Origin: BOKV01 sp041397525
GTDB lineage: Bacteria; Pseudomonadota; Alphaproteobacteria; Rhizobiales; Rhizobiaceae
Reading direction: 5' to 3'
Length of the DNA: 64,000 nt
Assembly: GCA_041397525.1 (NCBI GenBank)
Contig: JAWKWL010000004.1
Coordinates: 186,001-250,000 of the forward strand
Shown: in pieces, positions 1 to 7,349 of the stretch
How the letters are laid out: each line of letters starts with the position of its first letter
Position numbering within the stretch: position 1 is the first letter of the stretch
Notes under the pieces: model-generated
What the model was told of the DNA's origin: nothing
The model's input: the letters and a program-made list of their open reading frames with translations, nothing else
The model's database searches: none
Made by a program: the position numbers and the translations under genes

Positions 1-190
1 AATAAGAGAGTATTTTGCTTGCCGCGACTTCATCGTACAGAATAAACGAAGCCAGATATGCGCATGCGATCATGAAATTCATTGTTATCATCGAAAATTG
101 ATTGTTGAAGCGTCGGTACTCCTCCGTTTCATCGCTGGGCGCAGCTGCATTTGCTCGAATCAGCTCATTGAAGCTTTCTCCATTCGTCAT
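1..190 (-). CDS. Hypothetical protein, cut by the left window edge
   Basis: An open frame of 63 codons runs from ATG at 190 to the window edge without a stop. AAGGAG lies 7 bases before the ATG. The first 33 or so residues are polar (MTNGESFNELIRANAAAPSD at the start). A hydrophobic stretch around residues 34-52 (MITMNFMIACAYLASFIL) looks like a membrane segment. It starts 13 bases after the stop of the 133-residue gene at 204-605, so the two probably form one transcript. I do not recognise the family. Coding status rests on the ribosome binding site, the uninterrupted frame and the tight spacing. Confidence 0.6.
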   Translation of the reverse strand, partial: MTNGESFNELIRANAAAPSDETEEYRRFNNQFSMITMNFMIACAYLASFILYDEVAASKILSY

Positions 191-203
191 CGACTACTCC
201 TTG

Positions 204-605
204 TCATGTCGCAATCCTTTGTGAGACAGCCTCAGCAGTCACGACATCGCCCTCCGCCGTCACCAGCCGGGCAGTGCCGATTTCCGTGCCGAATTCCTGG
301 CCCTTGGTCAGCGTCAAATCGCCGTCCCGGACCTGATGACTGCCTCCATCCCTCACTGAATTGCCCGGAACGATCATGTCGATCAATTGCCGGAAGACAA
401 ATCCCTGAGGCAAATCTTGCGCTTCACTGCCATGCTGTATTTCACCGATTACATCGACTGTTCCCAGGACCGTAGATGTTATGGCTCCACCCCATTTGGC
501 GACAGACCTGAAACCCCCATAAATCGAAACGATTGAGTATTGCAGTGAATTCACTGCAGTCAGTCCCATGGACGCTTCCGACGACAAGCTACCTTCATTT
601 GCCAT
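204..605 (-). CDS. Hypothetical protein, 133 aa
   Basis: No family is recognised. ATG at 605 is preceded by GGGGGA at a good distance. The N-terminal half is rich in small residues and Ser/Thr, with a mildly hydrophobic centre. The C-terminal half (about residues 84-125) is rich in Gly, Thr, Val and charged residues and reads as a run of short beta strands. No signal peptide or clear membrane helix is visible. It is followed after 13 bases by the edge-truncated gene on the same strand. It sits beside an AT-rich patch and may belong to a laterally acquired unit that continues to the left. Confidence 0.6.
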   Translation of the reverse strand: MANEGSLSSEASMGLTAVNSLQYSIVSIYGGFRSVAKWGGAITSTVLGTVDVIGEIQHGSEAQDLPQGFVFRQLIDMIVPGNSVRDGGSHQVRDGDLTLTKGQEFGTEIGTARLVTAEGDVVTAEAVSQRIAT

Positions 606-857
606 AGGTAATCCCCCGTCTGTTCATTCCTTCGTATTCAGCTTCTGTGCAAATTTAATATTCTAAATATAATTTTATATATGTATAATATTGTGATTGA
701 AATTGCAGTTGAAAAAGTTACTAGAGGAAAAGCAGCCAGAAATGGAAACACAGGCCAAAAAAATAGCGATTGGTTCCTGGGTGCGACGGGCTGTAATTTT
801 GATTAACATCTACAAAAAATGCATACAAGCAAAGCAATAAAGGAATTCATACAAATA
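606..857. other. AT-rich intergenic patch
   Basis: About 250 bases between two minus-strand genes, dominated by A and T (for example the run around 650-700), in sharp contrast with the GC-rich genes from 1690 onward. No open frame with a ribosome binding site was found. It probably holds the promoter for the 204-605 gene. I cannot define a specific -35/-10 pair with confidence. Confidence 0.5.
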
Positions 858-1244
858 TCATACTTTTATACCAGTATTTAGAAATTTCTGAAATCTGGGT
901 ATTTCATAAAAACAAATATTAATCACCGCGAAAATAATTGAATATATTGGAACAAAAATGATACCAGATATAACCACCGCTACATAGGCTGCATATGACT
1001 CCTCGTTAACAAAATTGGTATAGAAAATTAACCTGCTCTCAATAAAAGGAAATATAGAAATAATTATTGACCCATAATAATATCTTTCAGCAAATATTAT
1101 ATAATATATAAAATATGGGATTATAATAGAATACAATAATGGAAATGCGACCCCATAATTAGATATTTTGGAGTACCCCTCTAACTCCCAATCTATCAAA
1201 TTCGGAAGGGGTCCAATTATTGACTTTATTTTTTCACCCCACAT
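858..1244 (-). CDS. AT-rich integral membrane protein, 128 aa, unknown function
   Basis: ATG at 1244 follows GGGAGG at a suitable distance. The protein is extremely rich in Ile, Tyr and Phe. It shows about three to four hydrophobic segments (roughly residues 32-52, 56-72, 83-100 and 100-114). Its base composition is very AT-rich and its codon choice (ATA, TAT, AAT) is unlike any other gene in the window, which points to recent transfer. No catalytic motif or family is recognised. The neighbours are equally unknown, so a role in phage exclusion, toxin action or transport cannot be separated. The frame is long for such AT-rich DNA and has a good ribosome binding site, which is why I call it a gene. 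Confidence 0.6.
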   Translation of the reverse strand: MWGEKIKSIIGPLPNLIDWELEGYSKISNYGVAFPLLYSIIIPYFIYYIIFAERYYYGSIIISIFPFIESRLIFYTNFVNEESYAAYVAVVISGIIFVPIYSIIFAVINICFYEIPRFQKFLNTGIKV

Positions 1245-1686
1245 ACCCGCCTCCCATGATCCTCATGCCCGCTGCCTTCAGCAACTTGTCGGTGGAGGTC
1301 AGATCATGACCGTTCGGGGCGCGCCCCGCAACCTGAAAGCGAAGGCGTTTTGCGCTGCGGCCGAACTTCCTGCTTCAATTTTCTGCCAAGCCGTGATTGT
1401 GCCAATTGCGATTGGACACATATTGCTCCTGAGAGTTCCGACGCCCAAGACAGGAGAAGGCCACCACACCATTTCCGCAATCGAATCAATTTGTTAACGA
1501 ATTGCGACCGCGATCTCCAAAATCGCCTGAATTATGCCATGCTGCATTGCACAATACGCATTGCTGCCATGCAGTAGACCCACTTCCGGTTTCTGAAAAC
1601 AAGCCTATATGTCGTTTGTAACACGGCACTGGCGATAACGCGGGCCGGAACTAAATTCGCAACAAGTCCACACGAGGAATGAGAAA
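1245..1686. other. 442-base gap without a convincing gene
   Basis: GC content returns to the chromosomal level at about 1250. Short open frames exist on both strands but have unlike composition, no ribosome binding site and overlap one another. A perfect 14-base palindrome, CGGGGCGCGCCCCG, lies at 1315-1328. The right part must hold the promoter of the DUF1127 gene at 1687. The stretch may be decayed coding sequence at the border of the AT-rich patch. Confidence 0.4.
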
Positions 1687-1827
1687 ATGAACATCATCGG
1701 CAAATTCAATGACTGGCGCTCCTACCGTCGCACCGTTCGCGAACTGAGCTCGCTCTCGACCCGCGAACTGACCGATCTCGGCATCAGCCGTTCGGACATC
1801 CCGTACGTCGCACGCCGCGCCCGCTGA
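1687..1827 (+). CDS. DUF1127 family micro-protein, 46 aa
   Basis: This small gene encodes 46 residues beginning MNIIGKFNDWRSYRRTVREL. GAGGAA lies 8 bases before the ATG. The pattern of an N-terminal aromatic/basic helix, then L(S/T)xRELxDLGI, SRxDI and a basic tail is the DUF1127 signature. Such proteins are abundant in alphaproteobacteria. Some have been linked in the literature to RNA turnover, small-RNA maturation, stress responses and phosphate metabolism. The exact role of this copy cannot be told from sequence. It stands alone, with a terminator-like hairpin downstream. Confidence 0.9.
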   Translation: MNIIGKFNDWRSYRRTVRELSSLSTRELTDLGISRSDIPYVARRAR

Positions 1828-1946
1828 CATCGAATACCGGAAGCTGAGGCTTCCTGACCCCTATACCTGTCTGCCTTTCCCCTCCCTTGGCATTCAGGTT
1901 CGCAGGTCCGGCTCCCTCCTCCCAATACCGGATACTGCCAAAACCG

Positions 1947-1985
1947 CCCGCCCATCCCGCAAACCGGGGTCGGCGGGTGTTTTGT
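1947..1985 (+). terminator. Probable rho-independent terminator
   Basis: CCCGCC at 1947-1952 pairs with GGCGGG at 1972-1977 and is followed by TGTTTTGTTTT. It lies 120 bases after the DUF1127 stop and just before trmFO, so it would end the DUF1127 transcript. A smaller perfect stem, GGAAGC-TGAG-GCTTCC, occurs nearer the stop, at about 1839-1854, but lacks a T tract. Confidence 0.5.
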
Positions 1986-2035
1986 TTTGGGCTTCCCACA
2001 TTGCCGAAACCGGCAATTCGGTCTATTCCCGGCCC

Positions 2036-3463
2036 ATGAAAAGCAAGACACTTCACATTATTGGCGGCGGGCTTGCGGGCTCGGAAGCGGCGTGGCAGGC
2101 AGCCAGCATGGGCGTTCACGTGGTTCTGCATGAAATGCGGCCCGTGCGCGGCACCGCGGCGCACAAGGGCGAAGGTCTTGCTGAACTCGTCTGTTCCAAT
2201 TCGTTCCGTTCCGATGATGCCGAGACCAATGCCGTTGGGGTTTTGCATGCGGAGATGCGGCTTGCCACTTCGCTGATCATGGCCAAGGGAGACGCCAACC
2301 AGGTGCCCGCAGGTGGAGCCCTTGCCGTCGATCGCGACGGATTTTCGGAAGCCGTGACAGCAGCGATTGAAGCCCATCCACTGATTGAAATCATTCGCGA
2401 GGAAGTCACAGGCCTGCCGCCTGCGGACTGGGAACAGGTGATCATCGCCACCGGCCCGCTGACAGCGCCTTCGCTTGCAGAGGCGATTGCGGCTGAGACG
2501 GGCGAGGATTCGCTGTCCTTCTTCGATGCCATTGCGCCAATCGTGCATTTCGACAGCATCGATCTTGATACTGCCTGGTTTCAGAGCCGGTATGACAAGG
2601 TCGGGCCCGGTGGAACAGGCAAGGACTACATCAATTGCCCGATGGACCAGGCGCAATATGAGGCCTTTGTCGATGCGCTCAATGAAGGCGAAAAGGCCGA
2701 GTTCAAGGACTGGGAGAATGTTCCCTATTTCGATGGCTGCCTGCCAATTGAGGTAATGGCCGAACGCGGCCGCGAAACGCTGCGCCATGGCCCGATGAAG
2801 CCCATGGGCCTGACCAATGCGCATAATCGCGAGGTCAAGCCTTATGCCGTCGTGCAATTGCGCCAGGACAATGCGCTGGGCACGCTCTACAACATGGTTG
2901 GCTTCCAGACCAAGCTGAAGCACGGTGCACAGACCCGGATTTTCCGCATGATACCGGGGTTGGAGAATGCCGAATTTGCGCGTCTCGGCGGTTTGCATCG
3001 CAACACCTATATCAATTCACCGAAATTGCTGGACCAGAGCCTGCAATTGAAATCGCGTCCGGGCCTGCGCTTTTCCGGCCAGATCACCGGTTGCGAAGGC
3101 TATGTGGAATCGGCAGCCATGGGCTTGCTTACGGGCAGGCTGGCCGCGGCTGAACTGCTTGGCGTGCCACTCAGTGTTCCGCCGGAAACGACCGCCATGG
3201 GAGCGCTGGCAAACCATATTACCACCGGCCATGTTTCCTATGACGAGGATGGCGAAAGCAATGAGCGTTCCAAGCGCTCTTTCCAGCCGATGAACATCAA
3301 TTTCGGCCTCATGCCGCCCATCGAAATCGAACGTGGCCCGGACGGAAAGCGGCTCAAGGGCAAGGAAAAGACGCTGGCCAAGAAACGCGCCATGAGTGCG
3401 AGGGCCCTGGCTGATTTCGGGGCATGGGTGGACGCACAGAAATTCTCGGAGGCGGCGGAATGA
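2036..3463 (+). CDS. trmFO: TrmFO, folate/FAD-dependent tRNA (uracil-54-C5) methyltransferase
   Basis: The 475-residue product uses 5,10-methylenetetrahydrofolate and reduced FAD to methylate U54 in the T-loop of tRNA. The start at MKSKTLHIIGGG places the FAD-binding GGGLAG motif at residues 10-15, directly after the first beta strand. An in-frame start 18 codons upstream would add unrelated residues and overlap the terminator. Family hallmarks include EMRPVR near residue 32, the LVCSNSFRSDDAETNAVG segment and VGFQTKLK in the C-terminal half. Length fits the family. Its stop overlaps the start of the next gene by ATGA, so the crotonase is probably translationally coupled to it. Confidence 0.95.
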   Translation: MKSKTLHIIGGGLAGSEAAWQAASMGVHVVLHEMRPVRGTAAHKGEGLAELVCSNSFRSDDAETNAVGVLHAEMRLATSLIMAKGDANQVPAGGALAVDRDGFSEAVTAAIEAHPLIEIIREEVTGLPPADWEQVIIATGPLTAPSLAEAIAAETGEDSLSFFDAIAPIVHFDSIDLDTAWFQSRYDKVGPGGTGKDYINCPMDQAQYEAFVDALNEGEKAEFKDWENVPYFDGCLPIEVMAERGRETLRHGPMKPMGLTNAHNREVKPYAVVQLRQDNALGTLYNMVGFQTKLKHGAQTRIFRMIPGLENAEFARLGGLHRNTYINSPKLLDQSLQLKSRPGLRFSGQITGCEGYVESAAMGLLTGRLAAAELLGVPLSVPPETTAMGALANHITTGHVSYDEDGESNERSKRSFQPMNINFGLMPPIEIERGPDGKRLKGKEKTLAKKRAMSARALADFGAWVDAQKFSEAAE

Positions 3464-4287
3464 CCCTTCAATCGACTTTCTTCGAAACCACCATAAGCGG
3501 CGCGGTGGCGCATGTCGCGATGAACCGGCCCGACAAGGCAAATGGCATGACACCGGATTTCTGGGCAGACCTGCCCAGGTTGGTAAGAGAGATCGAGACA
3601 GACATGAGCGTGCGCGTTCTAGTCATATCCGGCAATGGCAAGCATTTCACCGGTGGCATGGACCTTGCGAGTTTCAATGATATTGCGAAGCTGACGACAA
3701 ATGAAGCCGGTCGCGCAGCCTATGCAATGCGCGGGCTTATCCTCAAACTGCAGGACACGTTCAACGCGCTGGAACAAGCACGCTTTCCCGTTATCGCCGC
3801 GATCCATGGTGCCTGTGTTGGTGCAGGCATCGACATGACCAGCGCATGCGACCTGCGGCTTGCGAGCGAGGATGCGTTCTTTTCCATAGAGGAAATCAAT
3901 ATCGGCATGGCCGCCGATGTCGGCACCCTGCAACGCCTGCCGAAACTGGTGGCTCCGGGCATCGTCAAGGAACTGGCCTATACCGGTCGCCGCTTCAGCG
4001 CGAAAGAAGCACTCGCATGGGGCTTCGTGAATTCGGTTCATGCTGACCGGCAGGCAGTGCTTGATGCTGCGTTCGCAATGGCACAGGCCATAGCCACAAA
4101 GTCCCCGCTGGCCATTTCCGGCATCAAGAAGGCGGTGGACTATTCCCGCGATCACCCGGTCAGCGAAAGTCTGGAGCAGATTGCCACATGGAATGCGGGT
4201 ATGCTTCGTCCAGAAGACATGATGAAGGCGATCCAGTCCAAGATCGCCAAACAGGAAGCTGACTTTACCGACCTGATGGCAGGATGA
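3460..4287 (+). CDS. Crotonase-fold protein, dienoyl-CoA isomerase-like
   Basis: The 275-residue crotonase/enoyl-CoA hydratase family member starts at the ATGA overlap with trmFO, with GGAGG just upstream. The oxyanion-hole regions (HFTGGMDL near residue 64 and GACVGAGIDM near 117) are typical. The segment EINIGMAADVGTLQRLPK closely matches the part of mammalian ECH1 that carries the catalytic Glu and Asp of delta(3,5)-delta(2,4)-dienoyl-CoA isomerase. That activity, needed to degrade unsaturated fatty acids, is therefore the best guess. A general enoyl-CoA hydratase cannot be excluded. The coupling to a tRNA methylase gene has no obvious functional meaning. Confidence 0.85.
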   Translation: MTLQSTFFETTISGAVAHVAMNRPDKANGMTPDFWADLPRLVREIETDMSVRVLVISGNGKHFTGGMDLASFNDIAKLTTNEAGRAAYAMRGLILKLQDTFNALEQARFPVIAAIHGACVGAGIDMTSACDLRLASEDAFFSIEEINIGMAADVGTLQRLPKLVAPGIVKELAYTGRRFSAKEALAWGFVNSVHADRQAVLDAAFAMAQAIATKSPLAISGIKKAVDYSRDHPVSESLEQIATWNAGMLRPEDMMKAIQSKIAKQEADFTDLMAG

Positions 4288-4289
4288 CC

Positions 4290-4706
4290 CTACGGCTCGA
4301 AGCCGGGTGGCGCCATTTCGAAGCCGGAGAATTCGAAACCGGGCGCCACGGTGCAACTGACCAGCGTCCAGTCGCCAAGGCTCACCGCTGCCTGCCAGGC
4401 ATGAGCAGGCACTACTATTTGCGGGCGTTCACCGGCCGTGAGATTCATTCCCAGCACATGCGTTGCAACCGCACTGCCGGTTTTGGCGATCCTCAATTCC
4501 AGCGGCGCGCCTGCATGGTAGTGCCAGACCTCGGCTGCATCGACACGGTGCCAGTGCGAACGTTCGCCGGCGCGAAGCAGGTAGTAGATGGCGGTGCTCG
4601 CAGCCCTTCCCCCGTTAGTCGCGGAATCACGGAAGGTTTCAGCGTAGTGCCCGCCCTCGGGATGCGGTTGCAGGCCAAGGGCGCCGATGATCTCGTCAGC
4701 AGTCAT
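4290..4706 (-). CDS. Cupin family protein, DUF985
   Basis: This 138-residue protein matches the DUF985 (cupin_5) family. It has PHPEGGHYAETFRD near the N-terminus and SHWHRVDAAEVWHYHAGAPL in the middle, giving several His and Glu residues that could bind a metal in the cupin barrel. Function in the family is unknown; sugar or small-molecule binding has been suggested. It converges with the crotonase gene, leaving only two bases between stops. Its ATG overlaps the stop of the upstream desaturase-like gene by four bases, so the two are likely co-translated. Confidence 0.85.
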   Translation of the reverse strand: MTADEIIGALGLQPHPEGGHYAETFRDSATNGGRAASTAIYYLLRAGERSHWHRVDAAEVWHYHAGAPLELRIAKTGSAVATHVLGMNLTAGERPQIVVPAHAWQAAVSLGDWTLVSCTVAPGFEFSGFEMAPPGFEP

Positions 4707-5659
4707 TCTGCCGGAACCCGGCCCCGTTCACCAACAGTGACCGCAAGGCCCGGCTTTCCGGCCTCACCTGGATTGCGTCGCACGAAATCCGCCTTCAGTA
4801 CGGACGATGTCTTGCGGCTGCCGTCATGGCTCCAGCCGGGCGGCATGAGCAGGTATTTGAGCCGTTGTGACAATGACAGGCCCGATTGAGAGGCATCGCG
4901 GGCCATCGCCACCCATTCATGCAGTGCGACCTTGAACGGATTGAACGTGCCAATATTACGAACAATACCGTAGCGTGGCGGGTCTTCGGCAAGTTCCGGC
5001 ACGAAGGTTCCGAACATCCGGTCCCAGATGATCAGCGTACCGGCATAGTTGGCGTCGAGATAGCGCGGATTGGTGGCATGATGGACACGGTGGTGGCTAG
5101 GCGTATTCATCACCGCCTCGAACCAGCGTGGCATCTTGTCAATTGCCTCGGTGTGAATCCAGAACTGGTAGACGAGGTTGAAACCATAGACGAAAGCGGT
5201 GAAGGCGGGGTGGAAACCGAGCAGCACCAAAGGCACGGACAGCATGACCGCACCGGTGAAATGCCCGGTCCAGCTCTGGCGCAGCGCCGTCGACAGATTG
5301 TAGTGCTGGCTTGAATGATGGTTCACGTGCTCGGCCCAGAACCAGCGGATCGTGTGGGCGAAGCGGTGATACCAGTAGTAGCGCAAATCATCGAGCAGGA
5401 AGGCAATCAATCCCACCCACCAGTGGAATCCGAGATCAAAGAAGCGGAACTGCCAGAACCAGATCAGAATTCCGTAGGAAATGAATCCGAACACAATACC
5501 CATGACCACATTGCCAACGCCCATGGCCAGGCTTGCAAAGGTGTCCTTCATCTCGAACTCGCCCTTGCCCCAACCGAATTTCACCGCCAGCATCTCGACC
5601 AGGATCGCGATGATGAAGAAGGGAATTGCAAGCTGAGTGACGGCGGGAAAATCAGGCAT
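4703..5659 (-). CDS. Sterol desaturase / fatty acid hydroxylase superfamily membrane protein
   Basis: The 318-residue membrane protein carries the eight-histidine di-iron signature of the superfamily: HRFAH near 99, HVNHH near 111 and HRVHH near 191. Hydrophobic helices lie at about residues 8-28, 42-72, 80-92 and 135-165. Members hydroxylate or desaturate lipids at the inner membrane. In rhizobia they act on substrates such as carotenoids, lipid A acyl chains or ornithine lipids. The substrate here is unknown. The gene overlaps the hypothetical gene upstream by eight bases and the cupin downstream by four, forming a compact operon. Confidence 0.88.
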   Translation of the reverse strand: MPDFPAVTQLAIPFFIIAILVEMLAVKFGWGKGEFEMKDTFASLAMGVGNVVMGIVFGFISYGILIWFWQFRFFDLGFHWWVGLIAFLLDDLRYYWYHRFAHTIRWFWAEHVNHHSSQHYNLSTALRQSWTGHFTGAVMLSVPLVLLGFHPAFTAFVYGFNLVYQFWIHTEAIDKMPRWFEAVMNTPSHHRVHHATNPRYLDANYAGTLIIWDRMFGTFVPELAEDPPRYGIVRNIGTFNPFKVALHEWVAMARDASQSGLSLSQRLKYLLMPPGWSHDGSRKTSSVLKADFVRRNPGEAGKPGLAVTVGERGRVPAE

Positions 5660-6068
5660 TTTGGTTTCCTGTAAGCCATGTGGCGGCCTTGAGCGCAGCC
5701 TTGGGTTCGGTAAAATTCAAGATCAGGCGCGGCAATGTGAAATCAGCGAGGCGCAGGACAAGCTCGCAATCGCCCTTGCGCTCCACCTGGCGGACATCGT
5801 TGCGAGCGACAACCCGGGTAACATAACGGTCGCCCATGGCCTCGACCAGACCGGCGCTGCCATCTTCAAGCTTGAGGATCGCGGCCTTGCCATTGCTGGC
5901 GAGTATGGCTTCTTCGACAATGGCGTCGGGAAAATCAGTTTCCAGGAGACGGATCGCGTCAGAAATCGTGGATATGAAAACATCCTTCGACAGCCCAAGC
6001 AGGTGTATTGCAACTGCGACAAGCGCGAGGCCAACCAGGATCATCGGGACAAGTATGGTCAAGGGCAT
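5652..6068 (-). CDS. Small membrane-anchored hypothetical protein
   Basis: The protein has 138 residues. One N-terminal hydrophobic segment (about residues 3-24, MPLTILVPMILVGLALVAVA) probably anchors it to the inner membrane. A soluble domain rich in alternating beta strands and acidic/basic residues follows. I do not recognise the family. It overlaps the start of the desaturase-family gene, so both are probably made together and this protein may assist that enzyme, but nothing in the sequence proves it. Confidence 0.7.
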   Translation of the reverse strand: MPLTILVPMILVGLALVAVAIHLLGLSKDVFISTISDAIRLLETDFPDAIVEEAILASNGKAAILKLEDGSAGLVEAMGDRYVTRVVARNDVRQVERKGDCELVLRLADFTLPRLILNFTEPKAALKAATWLTGNQNA

Positions 6069-6113
6069 TGCGTCTTTTACCTTTACGTCAAAGCTGACAC
6101 AAGAGCGCGGAAG

Positions 6114-6959
6114 TCAAATGCCGTTATTGCTCCTGCTGGCGCGCCACATCTGCCACAAGCTGGCTAGCGGAGACTGGTGAAGCGTGCCCGACAATGCCGC
6201 CTGCGGATTTCGCATCGCCTTGGCCAGCAGCCGCGCTGACGGGGCCGCCGATAGCAGGGACAGTCGTCCGGCAGGGTCGATGCGGCGCGAAGCATTGCCC
6301 GCCTTGGCAAAATGATCGGCTCCGAACGCCGCAAAGGCTTCAATGGCGGAGTTATGGCGCTGGTCCGGTTCGCCTGCCAGAAATGTCGCTGCATCAAGCC
6401 CGGTTGCCGCCAGAATATCGACAGGTATCATGACCCGCTGGCGCTGCCTGTCGCGCGCCAATGCCTGAAGACAACGGGCCACCGTGAAACTGATACCGGC
6501 ATGTCCGCAGGCATCATGCAGGTCACTGCCCTGTCCCGCATGCGTTGCCATTGCCAGCAAGGCCAACAGTGATGATGCAGTATCACCGGCATGGCCCTCA
6601 AACGACAAGCGGTCGGGCATTGGATCGTGATAGAGATCGGCGACACGCGCATCGAGATAGCGTTCGAATGTCTGCACGGGCCATTGATGTGTTTGGATTG
6701 CCTGCAACAGCGCTTCGGCGACCGGATTGCCGCCGCTTTCGCGCTCGCCGCCAATGACCTCGCGCCACCATTGCAGCCTAATTTCGCCCGGTGCAGGGTC
6801 TGAAACCAGAAACGGAATACGTGAAATCCCGACATCAAAGGCAAACAGCGCAGCAGCGGCATTCGCAGCCTCGCCCGGCAGGAACGAAAGCGAGCCGTAG
6901 CGGTCGTAGTCAGCCTCGCGCAACACGGCGCGGCAATGGCTGAACGGATCAGCACTCAT
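6114..6959 (-). CDS. Squalene/phytoene synthase-fold protein, NDUFAF6-like
   Basis: The 281-residue protein has the all-helical squalene/phytoene synthase fold (conserved RLQWWREVIGG near residue 64 and YDRYGSLSFLP near 20). The two Asp-rich motifs that bind the Mg-diphosphate of isoprenoid substrates are broken. FDVGISR stands where a DxxxD motif is expected, and RDRQRQR stands at the second site. That argues against prenyl-transfer activity and for the non-catalytic subgroup that includes human NDUFAF6, a respiratory complex I assembly factor. Its ATG overlaps the stop of the NDUFAF3-like gene by four bases, strengthening that reading. Confidence 0.82.
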   Translation of the reverse strand: MSADPFSHCRAVLREADYDRYGSLSFLPGEAANAAAALFAFDVGISRIPFLVSDPAPGEIRLQWWREVIGGERESGGNPVAEALLQAIQTHQWPVQTFERYLDARVADLYHDPMPDRLSFEGHAGDTASSLLALLAMATHAGQGSDLHDACGHAGISFTVARCLQALARDRQRQRVMIPVDILAATGLDAATFLAGEPDQRHNSAIEAFAAFGADHFAKAGNASRRIDPAGRLSLLSAAPSARLLAKAMRNPQAALSGTLHQSPLASLWQMWRASRSNNGI

Positions 6960-7330
6960 ACGGCAAGGAAAGCGGCAGCAACCGCCCTGCCCTCGGCCAG
7001 CAGCACGTTGAAGGTACGGACGGCGGCACCTGTACTCATCGAATCGGCGGAGATACGGTTTTCGCGGAATACCTCCCGCAATCTGGCCGGGATCGGTCGC
7101 AAGTCAGCTCCAGTGCCAATCAGCAGCACCTCGATCGCATCAGCTTCCCGGAACACCGCATCATAGGCATCGACTTCGAGAACCTTCTCGGCACTGACAT
7201 TCCAGGCATAAATCCCGCTTGGCAGGAACAGCATTGAGCCCTTGTGGCTCATTTCGGCGAAGCGAAACCCGCCGTCGCCATAGGCATCAACGGGAGCGCG
7301 CCCGGGAAAATGTGCCGGGCGCATTTCCAT
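6956..7330 (-). CDS. Mth938-domain protein, NDUFAF3-like
   Basis: The 124-residue Mth938/DUF498 domain protein is homologous to human NDUFAF3, a complex I assembly factor. The start at MEMRPAHFPGRAPVDAYG is preferred because it lies just past the secDF stop; an in-frame start upstream would run into secDF. Conserved features are the DAYGDGGFRF segment, the LPSGIYAW strand and LLIGTGADLRPIP, which forms the conserved pocket. It lies 19 bases after secDF and overlaps the NDUFAF6-like gene by ATGA. The association with membrane insertion genes suits a role in building membrane complexes. Confidence 0.85.
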   Translation of the reverse strand: MEMRPAHFPGRAPVDAYGDGGFRFAEMSHKGSMLFLPSGIYAWNVSAEKVLEVDAYDAVFREADAIEVLLIGTGADLRPIPARLREVFRENRISADSMSTGAAVRTFNVLLAEGRAVAAAFLAV

Positions 7331-7349
7331 TCCGGCAAACCCGGTTTGC

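Noticed and set aside
1168..1497. Open frames on both strands in the gap before the DUF1127 gene
   Set aside because: They overlap each other and the foreign membrane gene, have no ribosome binding site and have low-quality, Arg/Pro/Cys-rich translations.
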